Assembly (NCBI RefSeq): GCF_001680005.1
Contig: NC_033566.1
Span: forward strand, 1,612,001-1,676,000
Reading direction: 5' to 3'
Origin: Plasmodium coatneyi
Taxonomy: Eukaryota > Apicomplexa > Aconoidasida > Haemosporida > Plasmodiidae
Length of the DNA stretch: 64,000 nucleotides
The notes below the pieces were generated by a model that did no database searches, was not told the DNA's origin, and saw nothing but the letters and a program-made list of their open reading frames with translations. This document shows positions 30,382-42,300 of the stretch, piece by piece; position 1 is the stretch's first letter; the number at the start of each line of letters is the position of its first letter. Position numbers and translations under genes: made by a program.

Positions 30382-33300
30382 ATGAGGAGCGCAGAAGACA
30401 CAAATTTCAAGGAGGGAGACATCGTGTGGTATGAAAACCAACCCTCCAGCCCAGAGCACAATGCAGACAACAACACTCTGTTCACTCTGTGCCGCATAAT
30501 CCACAAGAAGGATGACGATGAGGTCATGCTATCCAGGCACAGTGACTACAATGGGAACCTATTTATGAGCAAAGTGAACAGCCTACACAAGGCCAACCAC
30601 CTCTTTACCTTGGACCAAAATGACATGATAAAACTGAAGCATATTAATGATCCCACGCTGCTGCATCATCTGCACGAAAGATTTAAGAACAGAAAATATT
30701 ACACAAAGATGGGTCCGTTACTGTTATTTGTAAACCCTAATATGAACTTGAACCTAAGCAATCAAGAAACCATTCACATGCACAAGTTTTCGAACACCCC
30801 TAGAGAAGGAAACTTGAATGAGTATAGCGTTGCTCTTTCTGCGCTGCGAAATTTGAGCATATTAAAAAGGAATCAGTCCATTATCGTGACTGGTGAGTCT
30901 GGCTCAGGGAAGAGCGAAATCACGAAGAATATTTTAAACTTTCTGGCGTACCAAGTGGAGGGTACAGCCAGCATTCAGGGTGATGAAAGCGAAGCGAACC
31001 AACCTAACGAACCAAACGAACCAAATGAACCAAATGAACCGGTTGAGTCTAACCAACCGAACCAAGTGAACTTCGGCGAAATGATAGCCCACATGAACGT
31101 CCTTTTGGACGCCTTCGGGAGTGCCAAAACGGGGAAGAACAACAACTCCAGTAGGTTGTCCAAGTTCTTCACTTTACACATGGATGAGAAGGGGCGTGTA
31201 AAATCCATGCACGTGAAGAAGTTCCTTTTCGAGAAGGACAGGCTGATCGGGGGGAGCGGGACGGGAGACGACGAAATGGGCAGTGAACAGGAACGCGAAC
31301 GCGAAAATTCTTTCAACATTTTTTACTACATCCTGAACGGGTCAAGTGAGAAGTTCAAGGAAATGTACTACCTGAAGGATGTGAAGTATTACAGGATGTT
31401 GTGTTCGAGGGGTTCAGTGCGGAATGGTAATACTGCATCTGTGGGCAACAACACGATGCAGGATGACGATATGAACGAGGATCAGGTGAATGACGAAACG
31501 ACGAATGAGAAAGTATCCCCAACAGACGAGTCGGCAAAATTTCTTGAACTGCTAAAATCGATGAATTACTTTTTTGATGACGACAAGGAAATCGACTTTG
31601 TCTTTTCCGTCCTCTCGGCATTGTTACTTCTGGGGAATGTAGAAACGATGAAAATGCTTCGACAGAAATCGTTCCTAAGAAAGAGCTTCCTGTGTGAAAG
31701 TTCACTCAACTATGAGGAGTTACAGAATTTTTTGGAAGACTCAAATGAAGATTTAATAATCGATGAGAACGTGAAAAACTTTCTCCTAGCTAGTAAGCTG
31801 CTGGGTATGAATCCACAAGAACTGGTGAAATACTTCACCACAAATTACGTGTTCAATGATATTCTTCTTATGAAGGTACATAACGAGATGAAGATCCATA
31901 GGAAAATAGAATCCTTCATTAGGACCACTTACGAGGAGTTATTTAATTGGATTTTGCACAAGGTGAACTGCAAGTTGGGGACGTTAACTGGTGAAGAGGT
32001 GGGGGGTCATCAGAGGGGAAATATCGAGGGGAATTACATAAACGTTCTCGATTTGGCCTACTTTGAGAACGGGGAAAAGAATTCCCTCGGTGAATTATTA
32101 GTTAATACTTGCAATGAAGCGATTCGTAAGATGGTGGTAGATTCTTTATTCAAGAGGAGGATAGAGCTGTGTATGGAAGAAGGTATAATAGAAGCATCCT
32201 CTGGCTGTAACTTCCACCAGATAGACAACGAAGGGTTATACAATGTGTTGGTTCAGAATGGGGAGGAGTCTCTCTTTTCCTACTTGGAATCTCTATCCAT
32301 GAGGAAGGTCACTGAGAAGAGCAACCTGCACTCTTTAATAGTGAAAAAGTTTGCCACGCAGGGAGGGTACATAAAGGGGGCCCTTTCCACTATATCGGGG
32401 GAGGAGAGCAGGAAGTCCCCCCCCTCTTCCTCCTTCGTCATCGTCCATTCTTATGGTGAAGTGTGCTACTCGTCTGAGCATCTCATCAGTCAGAATATTG
32501 ATATACTTACGAATAACTTTATTGACTTGATGAAGAAGTCGGGGAACCCCTACTTAGAACAACTCTGCTGCAGTTACAATTATGACCCCTCTGGGAATAT
32601 AGTGGAGGAGAAGAGACGCTACAGCATTCAGTCTGCTCTGAAATTATTCAGAAGGAAGTATGAGTCCAAAAACCAAATGGCTGTTACTATGGTGAGGAAT
32701 AGCTTGGTTGAACTGATGAAGGTGAAGGAGAGTACCTTTTGCCACTTTATATTTTGCATGAATTCCAACCATAATAGGGAGAAGAAAGGGGGGGAGGTTA
32801 TTAACCTGTTTGATGAGAGGGTCGTCTTCGACCAGGTGCAGAGGATGTCCCTCTCTCAGTTCAGACAGCTCAAAGGCGCTGGGCTCTTTCCCCACGCGTT
32901 TTACTTCGAGGAGTTGCTGGACCTGTTGGAGGGCCCAGCGGAAAATAACGCGGAAGCGGAAGAGGGAGAAGCAACCAATGAAGAAGCAACCAATGAAGAA
33001 ACAAACAATGAAGAAGCTACGGAGGGAGAAGTGATGGAAAATAGCGTGGAAACCGCTGAGGTAGAAGCAACAAATGAGGAAAATGAAGGAAGCGGAGAAG
33101 CAACAAATGAGGAAAATGAAGGAGACGGAGAAGCGACAAATGAAGAAGCGACAAATGAAGAAGCGGTAAATGAAGAAACGGCAAAAGAAGAAGTTGCGGA
33201 GGGGGAAGTTGCTGAGGGGAAGGGCCAGGATTATCCCCACGCAAACGCCAAGAAGCGCATCGAACATATGATGATATTGCACAATATCAGTAAGAGCGAG

Positions 33301-35928
33301 TGGGCCATGGGATCAAACCGAATCTTCCTCACGGACGTCTCTTTAAGAATTCTCATGCAGAAGAAGTGGGAACAGTACAGACAGAAGATGCTTCCTAAGT
33401 GGGTTGCAACACTGAACGGTGATGAAAAGGCGAACCCTGAAGGGGATGAATCTGCCTGCAAAATAACAGGGTTGATGAACCTAGAGTGCGTGAGAATAAG
33501 CCAAGTGTACAAGAAAGAGGATGCTAATATGATCTACCAGATGGTGAAGCCAGGAATGGATTCCGAGTCGAAAGAGGGGAACAGTTGGACCAAGGAACTC
33601 ATGCAACTTATAAACCTAGAAAGGATAAAGGAGTTGTATAGTTCCGGAGGGGATAAAGGAAAGGACGACCGGGCGTGGACAGTCGATGTGTGTGGCATGG
33701 GTGATGTGTCCATGGAAAAAGGAGGAGACTCTCACCAGAACCAAGAAGGTAATCCCAATCAGACCTCAGTAGAAATGTGTGGTATTATGAATATATTAAA
33801 TAACGTGCCTACATGCAGCCCTACGGATATACCCCTGAACGGAAGCTGCACCTGCGGCATGGGAATGCCTAACTTCTGCAGCAGGCATTCTCCGTCTGAG
33901 GAGATAAAGTCGGAGGGCAGCCCGGATGAGAGCGTAGTGGCTGAAGTGGAGGAAATAGGAGAGGTCGAACAGGGAGAAACTAAACCAGTTGACGTCCAAC
34001 CGGGAGAAGTGAACCTGGGAGAAGTGAACCTGGACGAAGTCGAACCTGAGGAAGTAGAACTGGAACCTGTTGAAGAAGGAGAAGCGAACGGAGAACCAGT
34101 CGAGGAAGAGTTATCAAATGGGGAGCAGCTCAATGTGGAAGAATCAAATGGGGAAGTCCCGGAGGATGACCTGGCCGAGGAGGAACACGCTACAAACAGT
34201 GACGAAGAGGAAAAGAAGGAAGGAAGCACCGCAAACAATGACACGGCAGATGTAGGGGAACCACAGGAACACGAGTTAGATGTGGAAGAGGGTGGCTCTG
34301 TACCGGGTGAAGTAGACACCGGTGAGGCTGGTGAGGATGGCACGGAGGAAGCGGTGCTTGGGGTGGAAGTGGTCAATTTGAAAGATGAAGAAGCAGAGGA
34401 GGAACTTGTTATGGGGGAGGTAGATGTAGAAGCGGTGAATGATGAGCCGAACGAAGGGGAGGTAGATGTGGAGGCGGTGAATGATGAGCCGAACGAAGGG
34501 GAGGTAGATGTAGAGGCGGTGAACGATGAGCCGAATGAGGTGGTGATAGAGATGGCGAAGGAGGAATCAATGGAGGGGGACGACATAGAAGAGGAGATGC
34601 CCCAAGGGGAGGAGCTCGAGGTGCAGGCACTGGAAGTGGAGGTAAATGAAGAAGAGGTAGACAATGTGGAAGTGGTAGATGAGGTGGAAGCGGCAGATGC
34701 GGTAGAACCATCAGACATGGTGGAAACGTTGGACGAGACGAACCCCTTCACCGAGGTAGATGCAGCGAACCAGATGAACCCGTTCGACGAGGTAGACGCA
34801 GCCGATGATGTGAACCCTCCGCAGCAAGAGGACGAAAACTCAACGAAGGACGAAACAAAGAACCCGAGGGAGGAAGATGTAGATGAGGAATATATTGAGT
34901 ACAATCTGAACTGCTTTAAAGCAACGGCATCAAAAAAAATGGGAGATCTAAATAAGATGTTATTGAGTTGCGCTGGAGATGAAGTAAATATGGTGCAGAA
35001 CATGTTGGACTGTTACTTATGTACCGAAGAAGGGAATCATTATGAGCATTGTTTTATAGAACCCAATTTTTGGAACCCCTTAGATGTAGGGGAAAACGGG
35101 TTGACAGAATACACGGCAGAATTAAGGAACCCAAAGCAGAAGCACTTACTGTTGAGTCACCTAAATGAGAAGTATATCACCCATTCGGATGAGAAGATAC
35201 ATCTAATGAACATTTTAAAAAATATGGTCACTAGCATGGAATATGTGCACAACAGAAAGTGGAACATCTTTTTTACATCGTCCGATTATTACTTTAAGTC
35301 TTATGTCTCTAACGAAGATCACTTGTGCTTGCAAAACGACTCCGCCGACTTAAACGAAAAGGTCATGTTTAACGAAGAGTGCAACTACCACAAGGATAAG
35401 AAGCACAAAATGCATAAGCATAGATATAGTACCATCGTGGAGTATTTAACTCTCCCCACAGGGAAGGACATCCACGAAATTTGTCTTTCCAACAATGCAG
35501 ATAAAAAGTATATAAAAAATAATTACAGGATTCTTTGTTTCCGATCGAGGAAGGGTTCTAAATTGGACTTTATGAATGCCAAGGCGTTTTATACATCCAT
35601 AGAATATAAGAAGGTCAAGACGAAAAACATAACTCATGTGCACACAGACTTCTCCTACATGGATGATAAGATGAAGCGCAATTTCAAGCAGCACGTAATT
35701 AATGAGTTCATTAACAACCCCACTATCAGCATGGAAGAGTTGGGAAACAGCTTGCTCAATTTGGCCACCTACTTTTACTACGAAAATCGGGGTTCCTGGT
35801 GTGTCTTCGTGTCGAAGAGGCGTGCCTTCACGGGGGTTATCAACATTGTTAAGAATAGGTACATACGTATGACGGCGAAGAATAAGACGAAGAAGTACCA
35901 CATCGTGCTGTTCGAGACGCCAGTCTGA
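30382..35928 (+). CDS. MyoE: Unconventional myosin heavy chain, probably myosin E
   Basis: A single-exon 1848-residue motor protein. The motor head shows the P-loop GESGSGKSE (about 171-179), LDAFGSAKTGKNNNSSR with switch I (about 245-258), a switch II that reads DLAYFE (about 557-562) instead of DIxGFE, an SH1-like segment (QFRQLKGAGLFPHAFYFEEL), and a converter ending AMGSNRIFLTDVSLRILMQKKW. Loop 1 carries four NEP repeats. The converter is interrupted by a Glu-rich insert (about residues 855-950). I see no clear IQ motif. A long acidic Glu/Val region (about 1180-1505) includes a 14-residue tandem repeat. The last 330 residues contain two segments (about 1587-1655 and 1753-1848) that resemble dynein light chains. 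The family is certain. The myosin E label rests on remembered synteny beside ThiE and the three-AP2 gene. Motor activity is doubtful because of switch II. Confidence 0.88.
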   Translation: MRSAEDTNFKEGDIVWYENQPSSPEHNADNNTLFTLCRIIHKKDDDEVMLSRHSDYNGNLFMSKVNSLHKANHLFTLDQNDMIKLKHINDPTLLHHLHERFKNRKYYTKMGPLLLFVNPNMNLNLSNQETIHMHKFSNTPREGNLNEYSVALSALRNLSILKRNQSIIVTGESGSGKSEITKNILNFLAYQVEGTASIQGDESEANQPNEPNEPNEPNEPVESNQPNQVNFGEMIAHMNVLLDAFGSAKTGKNNNSSRLSKFFTLHMDEKGRVKSMHVKKFLFEKDRLIGGSGTGDDEMGSEQERERENSFNIFYYILNGSSEKFKEMYYLKDVKYYRMLCSRGSVRNGNTASVGNNTMQDDDMNEDQVNDETTNEKVSPTDESAKFLELLKSMNYFFDDDKEIDFVFSVLSALLLLGNVETMKMLRQKSFLRKSFLCESSLNYEELQNFLEDSNEDLIIDENVKNFLLASKLLGMNPQELVKYFTTNYVFNDILLMKVHNEMKIHRKIESFIRTTYEELFNWILHKVNCKLGTLTGEEVGGHQRGNIEGNYINVLDLAYFENGEKNSLGELLVNTCNEAIRKMVVDSLFKRRIELCMEEGIIEASSGCNFHQIDNEGLYNVLVQNGEESLFSYLESLSMRKVTEKSNLHSLIVKKFATQGGYIKGALSTISGEESRKSPPSSSFVIVHSYGEVCYSSEHLISQNIDILTNNFIDLMKKSGNPYLEQLCCSYNYDPSGNIVEEKRRYSIQSALKLFRRKYESKNQMAVTMVRNSLVELMKVKESTFCHFIFCMNSNHNREKKGGEVINLFDERVVFDQVQRMSLSQFRQLKGAGLFPHAFYFEELLDLLEGPAENNAEAEEGEATNEEATNEETNNEEATEGEVMENSVETAEVEATNEENEGSGEATNEENEGDGEATNEEATNEEAVNEETAKEEVAEGEVAEGKGQDYPHANAKKRIEHMMILHNISKSEWAMGSNRIFLTDVSLRILMQKKWEQYRQKMLPKWVATLNGDEKANPEGDESACKITGLMNLECVRISQVYKKEDANMIYQMVKPGMDSESKEGNSWTKELMQLINLERIKELYSSGGDKGKDDRAWTVDVCGMGDVSMEKGGDSHQNQEGNPNQTSVEMCGIMNILNNVPTCSPTDIPLNGSCTCGMGMPNFCSRHSPSEEIKSEGSPDESVVAEVEEIGEVEQGETKPVDVQPGEVNLGEVNLDEVEPEEVELEPVEEGEANGEPVEEELSNGEQLNVEESNGEVPEDDLAEEEHATNSDEEEKKEGSTANNDTADVGEPQEHELDVEEGGSVPGEVDTGEAGEDGTEEAVLGVEVVNLKDEEAEEELVMGEVDVEAVNDEPNEGEVDVEAVNDEPNEGEVDVEAVNDEPNEVVIEMAKEESMEGDDIEEEMPQGEELEVQALEVEVNEEEVDNVEVVDEVEAADAVEPSDMVETLDETNPFTEVDAANQMNPFDEVDAADDVNPPQQEDENSTKDETKNPREEDVDEEYIEYNLNCFKATASKKMGDLNKMLLSCAGDEVNMVQNMLDCYLCTEEGNHYEHCFIEPNFWNPLDVGENGLTEYTAELRNPKQKHLLLSHLNEKYITHSDEKIHLMNILKNMVTSMEYVHNRKWNIFFTSSDYYFKSYVSNEDHLCLQNDSADLNEKVMFNEECNYHKDKKHKMHKHRYSTIVEYLTLPTGKDIHEICLSNNADKKYIKNNYRILCFRSRKGSKLDFMNAKAFYTSIEYKKVKTKNITHVHTDFSYMDDKMKRNFKQHVINEFINNPTISMEELGNSLLNLATYFYYENRGSWCVFVSKRRAFTGVINIVKNRYIRMTAKNKTKKYHIVLFETPV
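31006..31041 (+). repeat. NEP codon repeat in myosin loop 1
   Basis: Four tandem 9-nt units encode Asn-Glu-Pro. They sit between the P-loop helix and the LDAFGSAKT block, which is the position of surface loop 1 in myosins. Confidence 0.85.
32962..33200 (+). repeat. Glu/Ala/Thr/Asn repeat insert in the myosin converter
   Basis: Degenerate repeats of GCAACCAATGAAGAA-type units encode EATNEE-like peptides. They interrupt the region between the SH1-like segment and the converter strand. Confidence 0.8.
34417..34542 (+). repeat. 42-bp tandem repeat (3 copies) in the myosin acidic region
   Basis: Three almost identical 42-bp units at 34417, 34459 and 34501 encode EVDVEAVNDEPNEG. The third copy diverges at its end. 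High nucleotide identity suggests recent expansion, so copy number may be polymorphic. Confidence 0.9.
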
Positions 35929-36305
35929 AGGAGGGGGAAATGGAACGTCTTTCCCTTTCGATAGCTATTTTTTTTTTTTTTTTTTTTTTTTTATGGTCAG
36001 GCAAATTAGCAGCAAAATAGCTATTTCAATCTCCTTTTTACCTGACTGTTCATAAAAAAAGCTACACATGTTGCACATTTTTTTTTTTTTTTACAAACCG
36101 AGTAAAATTGAACATCCTGCAGTGGCGAGCTAAACTTACGGCGAGTTGCGCACGTGGCACTTGAAAAAAAAGTTAAACGACAAATTTGTGGAAAAAAGGA
36201 AATTTGAAAAAAGGTGGGAAAAACATATTCGGCAAAAAAAATTACGCATGCAATGTGAACAGACAGGTCACACCTCCCTCACGATGTTAAGCAGGCGCTA
36301 TCTGG
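35929..36305. other. Convergent intergenic region (myosin / ApiAP2)
   Basis: It contains a T tract at about 35969-35992, a GGTCAGGCAAATTAGC segment, an ACCTGACTGTTCAT motif (36040-36053) and two AATAGCTATT-type palindromes (about 35963 and 36018). These resemble the dispersed intergenic element. Nothing codes here. Confidence 0.6.
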
Positions 36306-39300
36306 CTAATCGCGGGTGGAGCCCTTGGGGGTCTTCTTATTCGTGTAGTCAAAGACAGTTCCGTCGTCCGATACGAGACACTCGCCAGTCATCCTGGCCC
36401 GCATTTCGATGGCTAGTTTTTTGCTCAAGGTGGTGCCATAGGTGTTGATTCCGAAGTTCTTCGTGCGTTTACACCCACTGGGGCTTCTCCACTCGGCCCT
36501 CCACGCTTGCACAATGCCGTTGATCCTGATCATGTAAACCCCCGCAGGGGTGGAGTTCGACTTGTCCATTTTATCCATTTTGTCTAGTTTTTCCATTTTG
36601 TCCAGTTTTTCCAACTTGCTGTACATGCCCATATCGTCGATCTCCTTTTTGATGCTTCTGGTGAACTGATTTTTCGTTCCTTGTTTGTTGCCACTGTAAT
36701 AATCCGGGGTGGAAAAATCCCCTGCGTTGGGGTCGAAGGGGACACCAACAGGATTAACCTCTTCGTTTGTTAATCCTTTAGTGAGGTTCTCATTTGCTGC
36801 GGCGTAGAGGTGCATCTCGTTTGTTTTGCTGGCCATCCCTGTGTAGAGGTTTTCCCCGTTTTGCTCCTCTACACCTGGGATGCACACATCGTTTGGGCCA
36901 ATAAAAAGGTTGTTATTTCTGAATGGGGGACTGACACCGATGTTGACACTGCTTCCCATGTTGGTTCCGAGGAGGGAATTGTCAATGCCATTTCCGTTGT
37001 GTAGTCCATTCGGGTCAGGGTCTTCACCTTCGTTATCCTTTGGATTGTTTTCTCCTCCGGTAGCTATGTTACTTAAGGGCGCGCTCACACTCATGTCTGC
37101 TTCGTTTTGGGGACCTTCTCCCTCGAAGTTGGTTCCCCCTACCCCTCTTCCATTGCTTACACAATCGGTCAGGTTATTATTTACCATATCGGTGGTGCTA
37201 TTGCTCCCAACGGGGCTACTCACAAGTTTGATGTTTTCCTTTCCTGTGTTGTTGTTTGTCGTGTTGCAAATGTTCATTAGGATGCTTTCACTTGGGGGAG
37301 TTACTGACATGAGGTTTTTATACACTGCATCTGTTATGGGATCACCTGTACAGAGGTGGCCCCTGTAGAGGTCTTCTGCATATAGATTGCTCTCCTTACA
37401 CTTGGAGTAGTTCCTCCCATTGATGTAACCATTTTGCACGTAATGCAGATCGTCGTTACTAATCGTGGGTCCACCTCCGATCGATTTTTCGTTTCCTCCA
37501 TTATTCATAAGTGCATTCTTCACATCAACAGTGACAACCTCATGATGATTGGGGTCGTTTATGCTATTGTGCCCTACGCCACTCTTGCCCCCTTGGTTTA
37601 GGTTTAGATTATTCATCCCTGTTACTGCCATCAACGCCGCCTTCACCGCTTCCGTGGCCTTCCCCGTGTGCGTAGGGCCTCCCTTCCCCCCATGGTTAGC
37701 ATAGTTGTGTTTATTACTCTGGTGCAAATTTTCTAATAGGTCATAGTTATCCAATCCAGTTATATCGTTACCTGGTTCTGTTTTCATCATACTACAATTA
37801 TGGTGTCCATCCTTTTTACCCACATGGTTATTCTTCTTGTAAACGTGCTCAAATTTCTTCCTCGCAGCAATAGCTAGATTTCTCGCTCTCTCTTCACCAA
37901 ATTTGTTAATGGAAAAATATCTTTTCTCCTGCTTTCCATTAGAGTACCAATTCGCACAGAAGGCCTTCTTTGAGTCTTGGTAAAACACCCCCTGGGGGAG
38001 AATAACTGAGCTGTCTATCTGGTGTTGATTCGTGTCATTGGACTTTTTATTATTTGACTTTGCGTATGTAATTACATTGTCTGCTGTTTTTCCTGTTGGG
38101 TACTTTGTATAGCTGTTCTTACCTTTATGCTCTATTGCAGGTAGAGGGTTTTCTCTGTTTGTTCGTTCTTTTCTGGTTGTCCCTACCGGATTGCAGTAAT
38201 CGTAGTTCATGTCTTCCTCGTCTTCATCATCGTTATCGTCGTCCTGGTGAGGGTTCCTCGCGGAATTCACATTGCTATTCATTTTTCTCCTTCCTCCGTT
38301 AATACAACTGGCATACTGCTCATTTTCGTTTTTTTTCTTCGGCACATCTTCCTCCTCCGTTGCGTGTTCTGCGTGTTCTACGCGTTCTGCGGTGGCCTTC
38401 CCATCGGGGTAACCACCCTTCACATAATAATCATCATAATGACGGAGGGTACTCCCCTGGGATAGGTGCCTTCCCTTGCCTCTGCCTCCACCCAGATCGT
38501 TCATTCCGTTGACACTGCTCATCCCGCTTAGTGCATATTCCCCCCGGGATGCACTTTCATACCTACCGCCACCTGCCCGATGAAACTCATTCCAGTCTCT
38601 AAAAATGTCAATCTCACCCCCTTTAAACTCGCTCACGTACTTCCCCCCATAACCATCGTAGGTAGTACCTTCATTCTTGCACGCTCCACCTCGGACGTCA
38701 CCTTTGTGGCTTCCTACATTCCGCTTCTTATCATAAGCAGGGTGGTACTCCTCATAATTTACTTGGTGTTGCTCAAAAGGATACTTTTCCCTTCCCCCTG
38801 TTTCGTATTTCATGGCATCTGCGTAGGGGACACCACCACCCTTTTCGTTCTTTTTACCCTCCCCCAGTGGGACTAGGGTACTGTTCTTGGTAGAGGGGCA
38901 AGCACCATTATTGTTGCTCCCATCGCGTGGGTTGTTATTGGTTCTTAATTTTTTCTGTTTCCCTGTTGGGAGAACGTCCTCCTCCTCCTCCTCATCGTCA
39001 TTATCCTCCTCCTCTGCTGCCGCTGCAGTGATTGCCTTTCCATTTAGGGGATTGTTTTCTTCTTCCATTTTATGTGTCCTTCCGCTGTTGCTATTGGCTG
39101 TGTGTATGGTGGTCCCCCCTCGTCTTCCATCCCGCTTGTTCGTAGGAGCGTTATTCGAGTCCACTGCGTGGTCCTCATTCGTGCTCCGTAGGTATGTGCC
39201 TCCACCCCTTCTCGACATGATTCTCCTGTTCGTTCCGTCTGCGTAGTTACCGCATTCGAAATGGTTACCCCCGTCTTCATTCGTCCCATTGTTATGCACG

Positions 39301-42300
39301 TTTGTTCCGTCTTCTTCCTTCTTCCCCCCTGTGCGTGCATACCCTCCGGAGGCATCCACATTGACTGCCTCCGTCCCATCGTTGTTCACTCCGCCTAAAG
39401 TAGCTTCATTGGATACACCACAATTGGCAGTAGCTGCGAGATTCGACGCCCCCGCAGCACAGGCACCTTTTTTTCCGGCGCCCTTTGTATGTTTGGTCCT
39501 ATTTTCAAAAGCGAACCTAGCCTTGGTAGCTAAATTACGCGCTTCATCCCAACCATAGTATTTTATTTTAAACCTTCTCTTAATTTGTTTTCCTTCCTCG
39601 TACCAACTGCCTATCCATGCCTTTTGTGATCGATCGAAGTAGACTCCTCTCTGTGGCTTCAGTTCCGATGCTGACATTCTATATTCGTAGTTTTCATTCG
39701 AATCTACTGCTGCGTTGTTCCTCACCTTGGTGTTCATTCTACGGGATCCGACTCCTCCCTTCCCAGCGGCGTTGTTTCCTCTACCAACGGGGGTTGTCCC
39801 TGTTGTGTCTAGGTGCAATTTTGTCTTATCTTTATTGTGACTCCTTCCGCTATTAATGTAACATACACCATTGAGTTTTCCATTCCTATGATCAGTACCC
39901 ATGTTGGGTGTTGCCTTTCCATTGGTGTTGCCGCTACCATTTATTCCTGTTTCCCCCCCCCCACCAGTAGATGAATCCCTCCTTCCATAATACCTACTCT
40001 CCAGTTCATAGTTTTTCATATAGTTCTGATTGGCCATTTTGTTTCTCCTTCCTCTTCCATACTCCACCGTAAAATTGTTTAGAAAAAAATTCACATTCTT
40101 TCCTCGCTCACCTTTCAAACCTACCTTTGTCGACTCAACACTGCTAACGTTTTCATCGTCTTCCTGGTTAACACCACATCCGGCAGTGTTTCCCCCCTTC
40201 ATCTCCTTGTGCCTTCCGGACTTTACCCCATTTCCACTGTGGTATACATTTTTCATGTGCATCTTTTTTTTCCCACTAAGATTATGATCGTTCGGATCGT
40301 CTAAGGTAACACCACCACGGCTTCCATCACCGTTGTCATCGTTGTCATCCTCGTCACTGTTGGCGCCGTTGTCCTTATCCCCACCTTGGGCGTAATACTT
40401 TTTTAGAAACTTTATTTCTGTGGGATCTCCAGACAACTTCATGAGACGTTTATTTATCTCCTCGTCAGTTATTTTTTCTGCATTTTTTATTTTCCTTATG
40501 AGTGCCCTTTTTTTCGTTATGTTGTCTGTCATTTCTTCTCTTCTCTTCCTGGTTAGGTACCCATGAAGGATCATATCGTCTGTGTTGTTCCTTCCGTTAA
40601 AGAGACCCACCGAATTACTCATGTGTTTGTTGCACAGTTTGTTTTTCCTGTGATCGAGCGGGGTAACTACGTCTTTATACAAATGGGAGAAGCTCTTACT
40701 GTGACTGCTTCCTTTGGTGGCACTTCCTCCCCCGAGGCGGTGGTGCCCACGCTTACCGCTGTTGTGATGACGTAGTCCATGGTGGGCACTGCCACGTCTA
40801 ACAACCATCCTGCTACCTGTATCACCCTTGTCACCTCTGTCACTAGCCCCACTGGCATTCCTACTATTGCTGTGTTCTGGCACGAGGAGGAACTTACCCA
40901 AGTCGTCTACGTGGCTAACATTATCACTGCAGTTCTCGTTCGGATTGGTGTAGGTAAAGCTATTGATGTAGTCACAGAGGTTACTGCTTCTCCTTGAATC
41001 TGTGCATCTGTTCATGTGATTAATACTGTTGAATGGGATATTCCCACTTCCACCACTGCTCTGTGCCCCGTTATGGTTAGAACCCTCATTTGGATAGAAC
41101 CCACATTTGTAAACGATCGGGTTGCATAGCGACGACAGGTAGTTCTTCATTTTTTCCTCATTCATTTTGTTCGTTTTATCATTGCCATCGTGGAACAACA
41201 TGGTTCCTTCATTTCTGTCATTTTGTTCTTCATTTAAGAAGAGGTTTTTGTAGGTCCTGTGGTTATCCTGGTACATCCCTTCCTCCATAGACGATGCGAA
41301 CTGCATTTTGTCCCTCCTGGGATGTATAATTTGGCTGTTCAGCAAGTACAACTGTTGCTCATACAACAACCTGGAGTTATCGTTAAGGAGCTTGTTCCCA
41401 CTTGAACCTTCCTCCTCACACCCGTTGTTAGTTCCCACACTATCACAAGGGAACAGAAGCTTGGCAACCTTCCCTTTGGAAAAGAGGGAATCATTCTTGG
41501 GAAGATACTTTTTCAATTCGTTCTGCATGTCGGTATAGATCTTATCCTCTGCAGTAGTGCCGTTCTTCTCCTTCTCCAGTAGACCATACAGTTGGTAAAG
41601 CTTCCACAGTTGATTACCCCGGTTGTTGTTGTTCGTCTGTTGCGTGCATGTTGAGGCGTTTCCTATGGTAGACATTAAGCCACTTTTGTATGCACCACAG
41701 TTGGTGTAGTTCGTGCTTGCTGCGTCGACCAAACTGTCATATGCAAGCTTCACATCAGGGCATGGATTACCGTTCATTCTTAGGAGGTTCTCTTCTCCTT
41801 GTAATTGTCCTTCCTTTATGTCCTCTTCCTTAACTACCTGTCCGTCGTTCTTATTTACCAACTGTTGGGCCAGATGGTTACATGGATCGATGCCGTTGCC
41901 CTTTCCCCCTAGTGGGTTCTTCACCTCATGACAGAAACCGTTGAACGGATTACTGACCCCACCATGTGTTGCATCCCGATGGTGCTCACCTCCATACAAA
42001 TTATTGTTATCTCCCATGGGATGCCTAAACGCTGTGGAATCATTTGTCCCATCCAGCATCTTCGAACCAAACAAGAGTTTCTCATAAGGCAAACCTTCCA
42101 AGTTCAGTTCCCCTGATTTAATTAAGCTGAGAAATTTTTTTTCTAACTCTCCTCCTCCTGCACATGCATTGCTTCCCTTGTTGTTATTTTCACCTGCATT
42201 GGGTTCACTGACGGTACTACTTTTAACCCCTTTCTCATTTAAGATGCTAGCCATTTTCATCTTCCCCCCGCAGAGGTGGTTGTGGGTAATTCCGTTGCAC

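Noticed and set aside
31332..31345. A CCTGAACGGGTCA match inside the myosin coding sequence
   Set aside because: It encodes conserved-looking L-N-G-S in frame and has no poly-T or GCTAGCT nearby, so it is probably chance; kept out of the intergenic element list.
33759..35003. Long Ser/Thr-rich open frame on the minus strand opposite the myosin acidic region
   Set aside because: It is the mirror of Glu/Val-rich GAA/GTA codon repeats and has no independent protein character.
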